The translations under genes were made by a program, and so were the position numbers. The notes under the pieces were generated by a model. The model was not told where the DNA came from and did not search any database. It saw nothing but the letters and a program-made list of their open reading frames with translations. A stretch of DNA of 64,000 nt from Pseudomonadota bacterium (GTDB taxonomy: Bacteria > Desulfobacterota > Desulfovibrionia > Desulfovibrionales > Desulfovibrionaceae): assembly GCA_018816865.1 (NCBI GenBank), contig JAHIUW010000030.1, positions 17,313-81,312 on the forward strand, written 5' to 3'. Shown in pieces: positions 63,633 through 64,000 of the stretch (position 1 is the first letter of the stretch; every line of letters begins with the position of its first letter).

Positions 63633-63860
63633 CTATTTTCCTTTAATATGGTTCCGTGGCGTTCGAATAATGATATTATTCATATCATAGACTGATCCGC
63701 CGTTTTGAATTTCGATATTGTGGTCCAGCTCATATTTTCCGCGTCCGCCGACCTGCTGGTCTAGTGCAGCATATGGAGCATTGCCATTTTTCATGTGCTT
63801 AATGTTACTAGAACTAAACTGCTTACTCAACACCGGATCAGTGGCCACCTCTCTCCAGAA
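63633..63860 (-). pseudogene. Colicin/pyocin-type HNH nuclease domain, 5' end cut by an IS
   Basis: About 75 codons aligning with the C-terminal nuclease of colicin E9 and S-type pyocins: FWREVATDPVLSKQF, then GNAPYA, VGGRGKYELDH, GGSVYDMNN and TPRNHIKGK. The second histidine of the usual HH pair is kept (ELDH for ELHH), and the end reads HIKGK where E9 has HIDIHRGK, so one zinc histidine may be missing. The reading frame continues a few codons into the IS end at 63861, and the GTG there is not a natural start. The upstream delivery domains of the toxin are absent. Confidence 0.8.
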
Positions 63861-64000
63861 TGTACAGAGATAGTATTTACCTGACACTTGCCGCCCTTGG
63901 CGGGGTGATTTTTAGGCAGCGTTTTTGGCTGCCTTTTCCTTGGTCTTTTCATCCTTGGGCAGACCGTCCAGAAAGACCTGATTCGGAGTCCTGCCATTCA
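63861..64000 (-). mobile_element. Right-edge IS481-like element (partial)
   Basis: The element tip TGTACAGAGATAGTATTTAC begins at 63861, followed by CCTGACACTTGCCGCC and the transposase 3' end. A solo copy of the same end, inverted, lies at 61543-61601. The other end is outside the window. Confidence 0.75.
63912..64000 (-). CDS. C-terminus of an IS481-like transposase (truncated by the window edge)
   Basis: The last 28 codons or so of a transposase read GRTPNQVFLDGLPKD, a lysine-rich tail and a TAA at 63912-63914. The GRTPxxxFLDGL block is typical of the end of IS481/IS3-type integrase-core proteins. The catalytic DDE part lies beyond the right edge. Confidence 0.75.
   Translation of the reverse strand, partial: NGRTPNQVFLDGLPKDEKTKEKAAKNAA

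Overview
The window is a high-GC bacterial chromosome segment. I think it comes from a Desulfovibrio-like member of the Desulfobacterota. The reasons are the DapL route to lysine, the lapA-lapB-mutS run, the aroQ-efp-ftsK run, the msbA / DUF374 / polysaccharide deacetylase / lauroyl acyltransferase run, and a DHH-CBS-poly(A) polymerase fusion. This assignment rests on remembered gene order, not on a search. The organism is a Gram-negative with LPS machinery (LapA/B, MsbA, LpxL-like, LptF/G, LolA).

Layout. (1) 1-10.6 kb, minus strand: LOG-like protein, HIT hydrolase, lapA, lapB, mutS, a small lipoprotein and lysA (cut by the left edge), with the tRNA nucleotidyltransferase fusion and xerD upstream. 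(2) 10.7-14.4 kb, plus strand: dapL, folK (no ordinary start codon), a TRASH/YHS-like protein, a transaldolase-family aldolase and a lipoprotein hydrolase. (3) 15.2-21.7 kb, minus strand: an envelope lipid operon (msbA, a broken DUF374 acyltransferase, deacetylase, LpxL-like) followed by a CHASE2 adenylate/guanylate cyclase. (4) 21.9-36.6 kb: yedF and an rluB-like gene, lolA, two cyclic-di-GMP proteins flanking a flavodoxin-fold reductase, ftsK-efp-aroQ, engB, lptF/lptG and uppP. (5) 36.7-41.0 kb: a tRNA with a CAT anticodon, then an NMT1/THI5-like binding lipoprotein overlapping a large sensor histidine kinase. (6) 41.5-55.9 kb: a tightly packed exopolysaccharide operon of the Wzx/Wzy type (export ATPase, Wza, Wzz, initiating transferase, four glycosyltransferases, Wzy, Wzx, an HprK-like protein and a secreted protein of unknown role). 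(7) 56.3-60.6 kb: an RRM protein and an ABCG-like exporter with a periplasmic partner. (8) 60.8-64.0 kb: tmRNA, followed by an AT-rich island remnant.

The island holds fragments of polymorphic toxins with putative immunity genes, a REP-associated tyrosine transposase (RAYT) inside nested inverted repeats, a second RAYT fragment, and ends of an IS481-like element. One IS end sits exactly where similarity to a colicin-type HNH nuclease begins, so that toxin looks disrupted by insertion.

Points most worth a second look: the SPOR / 8-residue repeat / transmembrane / tyrosine-kinase-like ATPase fusion that opens the exopolysaccharide operon; the binding-protein and kinase pair just upstream of it; two genes (folK, lptF) whose conserved N-termini have no ATG/GTG/TTG start; the internally deleted DUF374 gene; and the toxin debris downstream of tmRNA.
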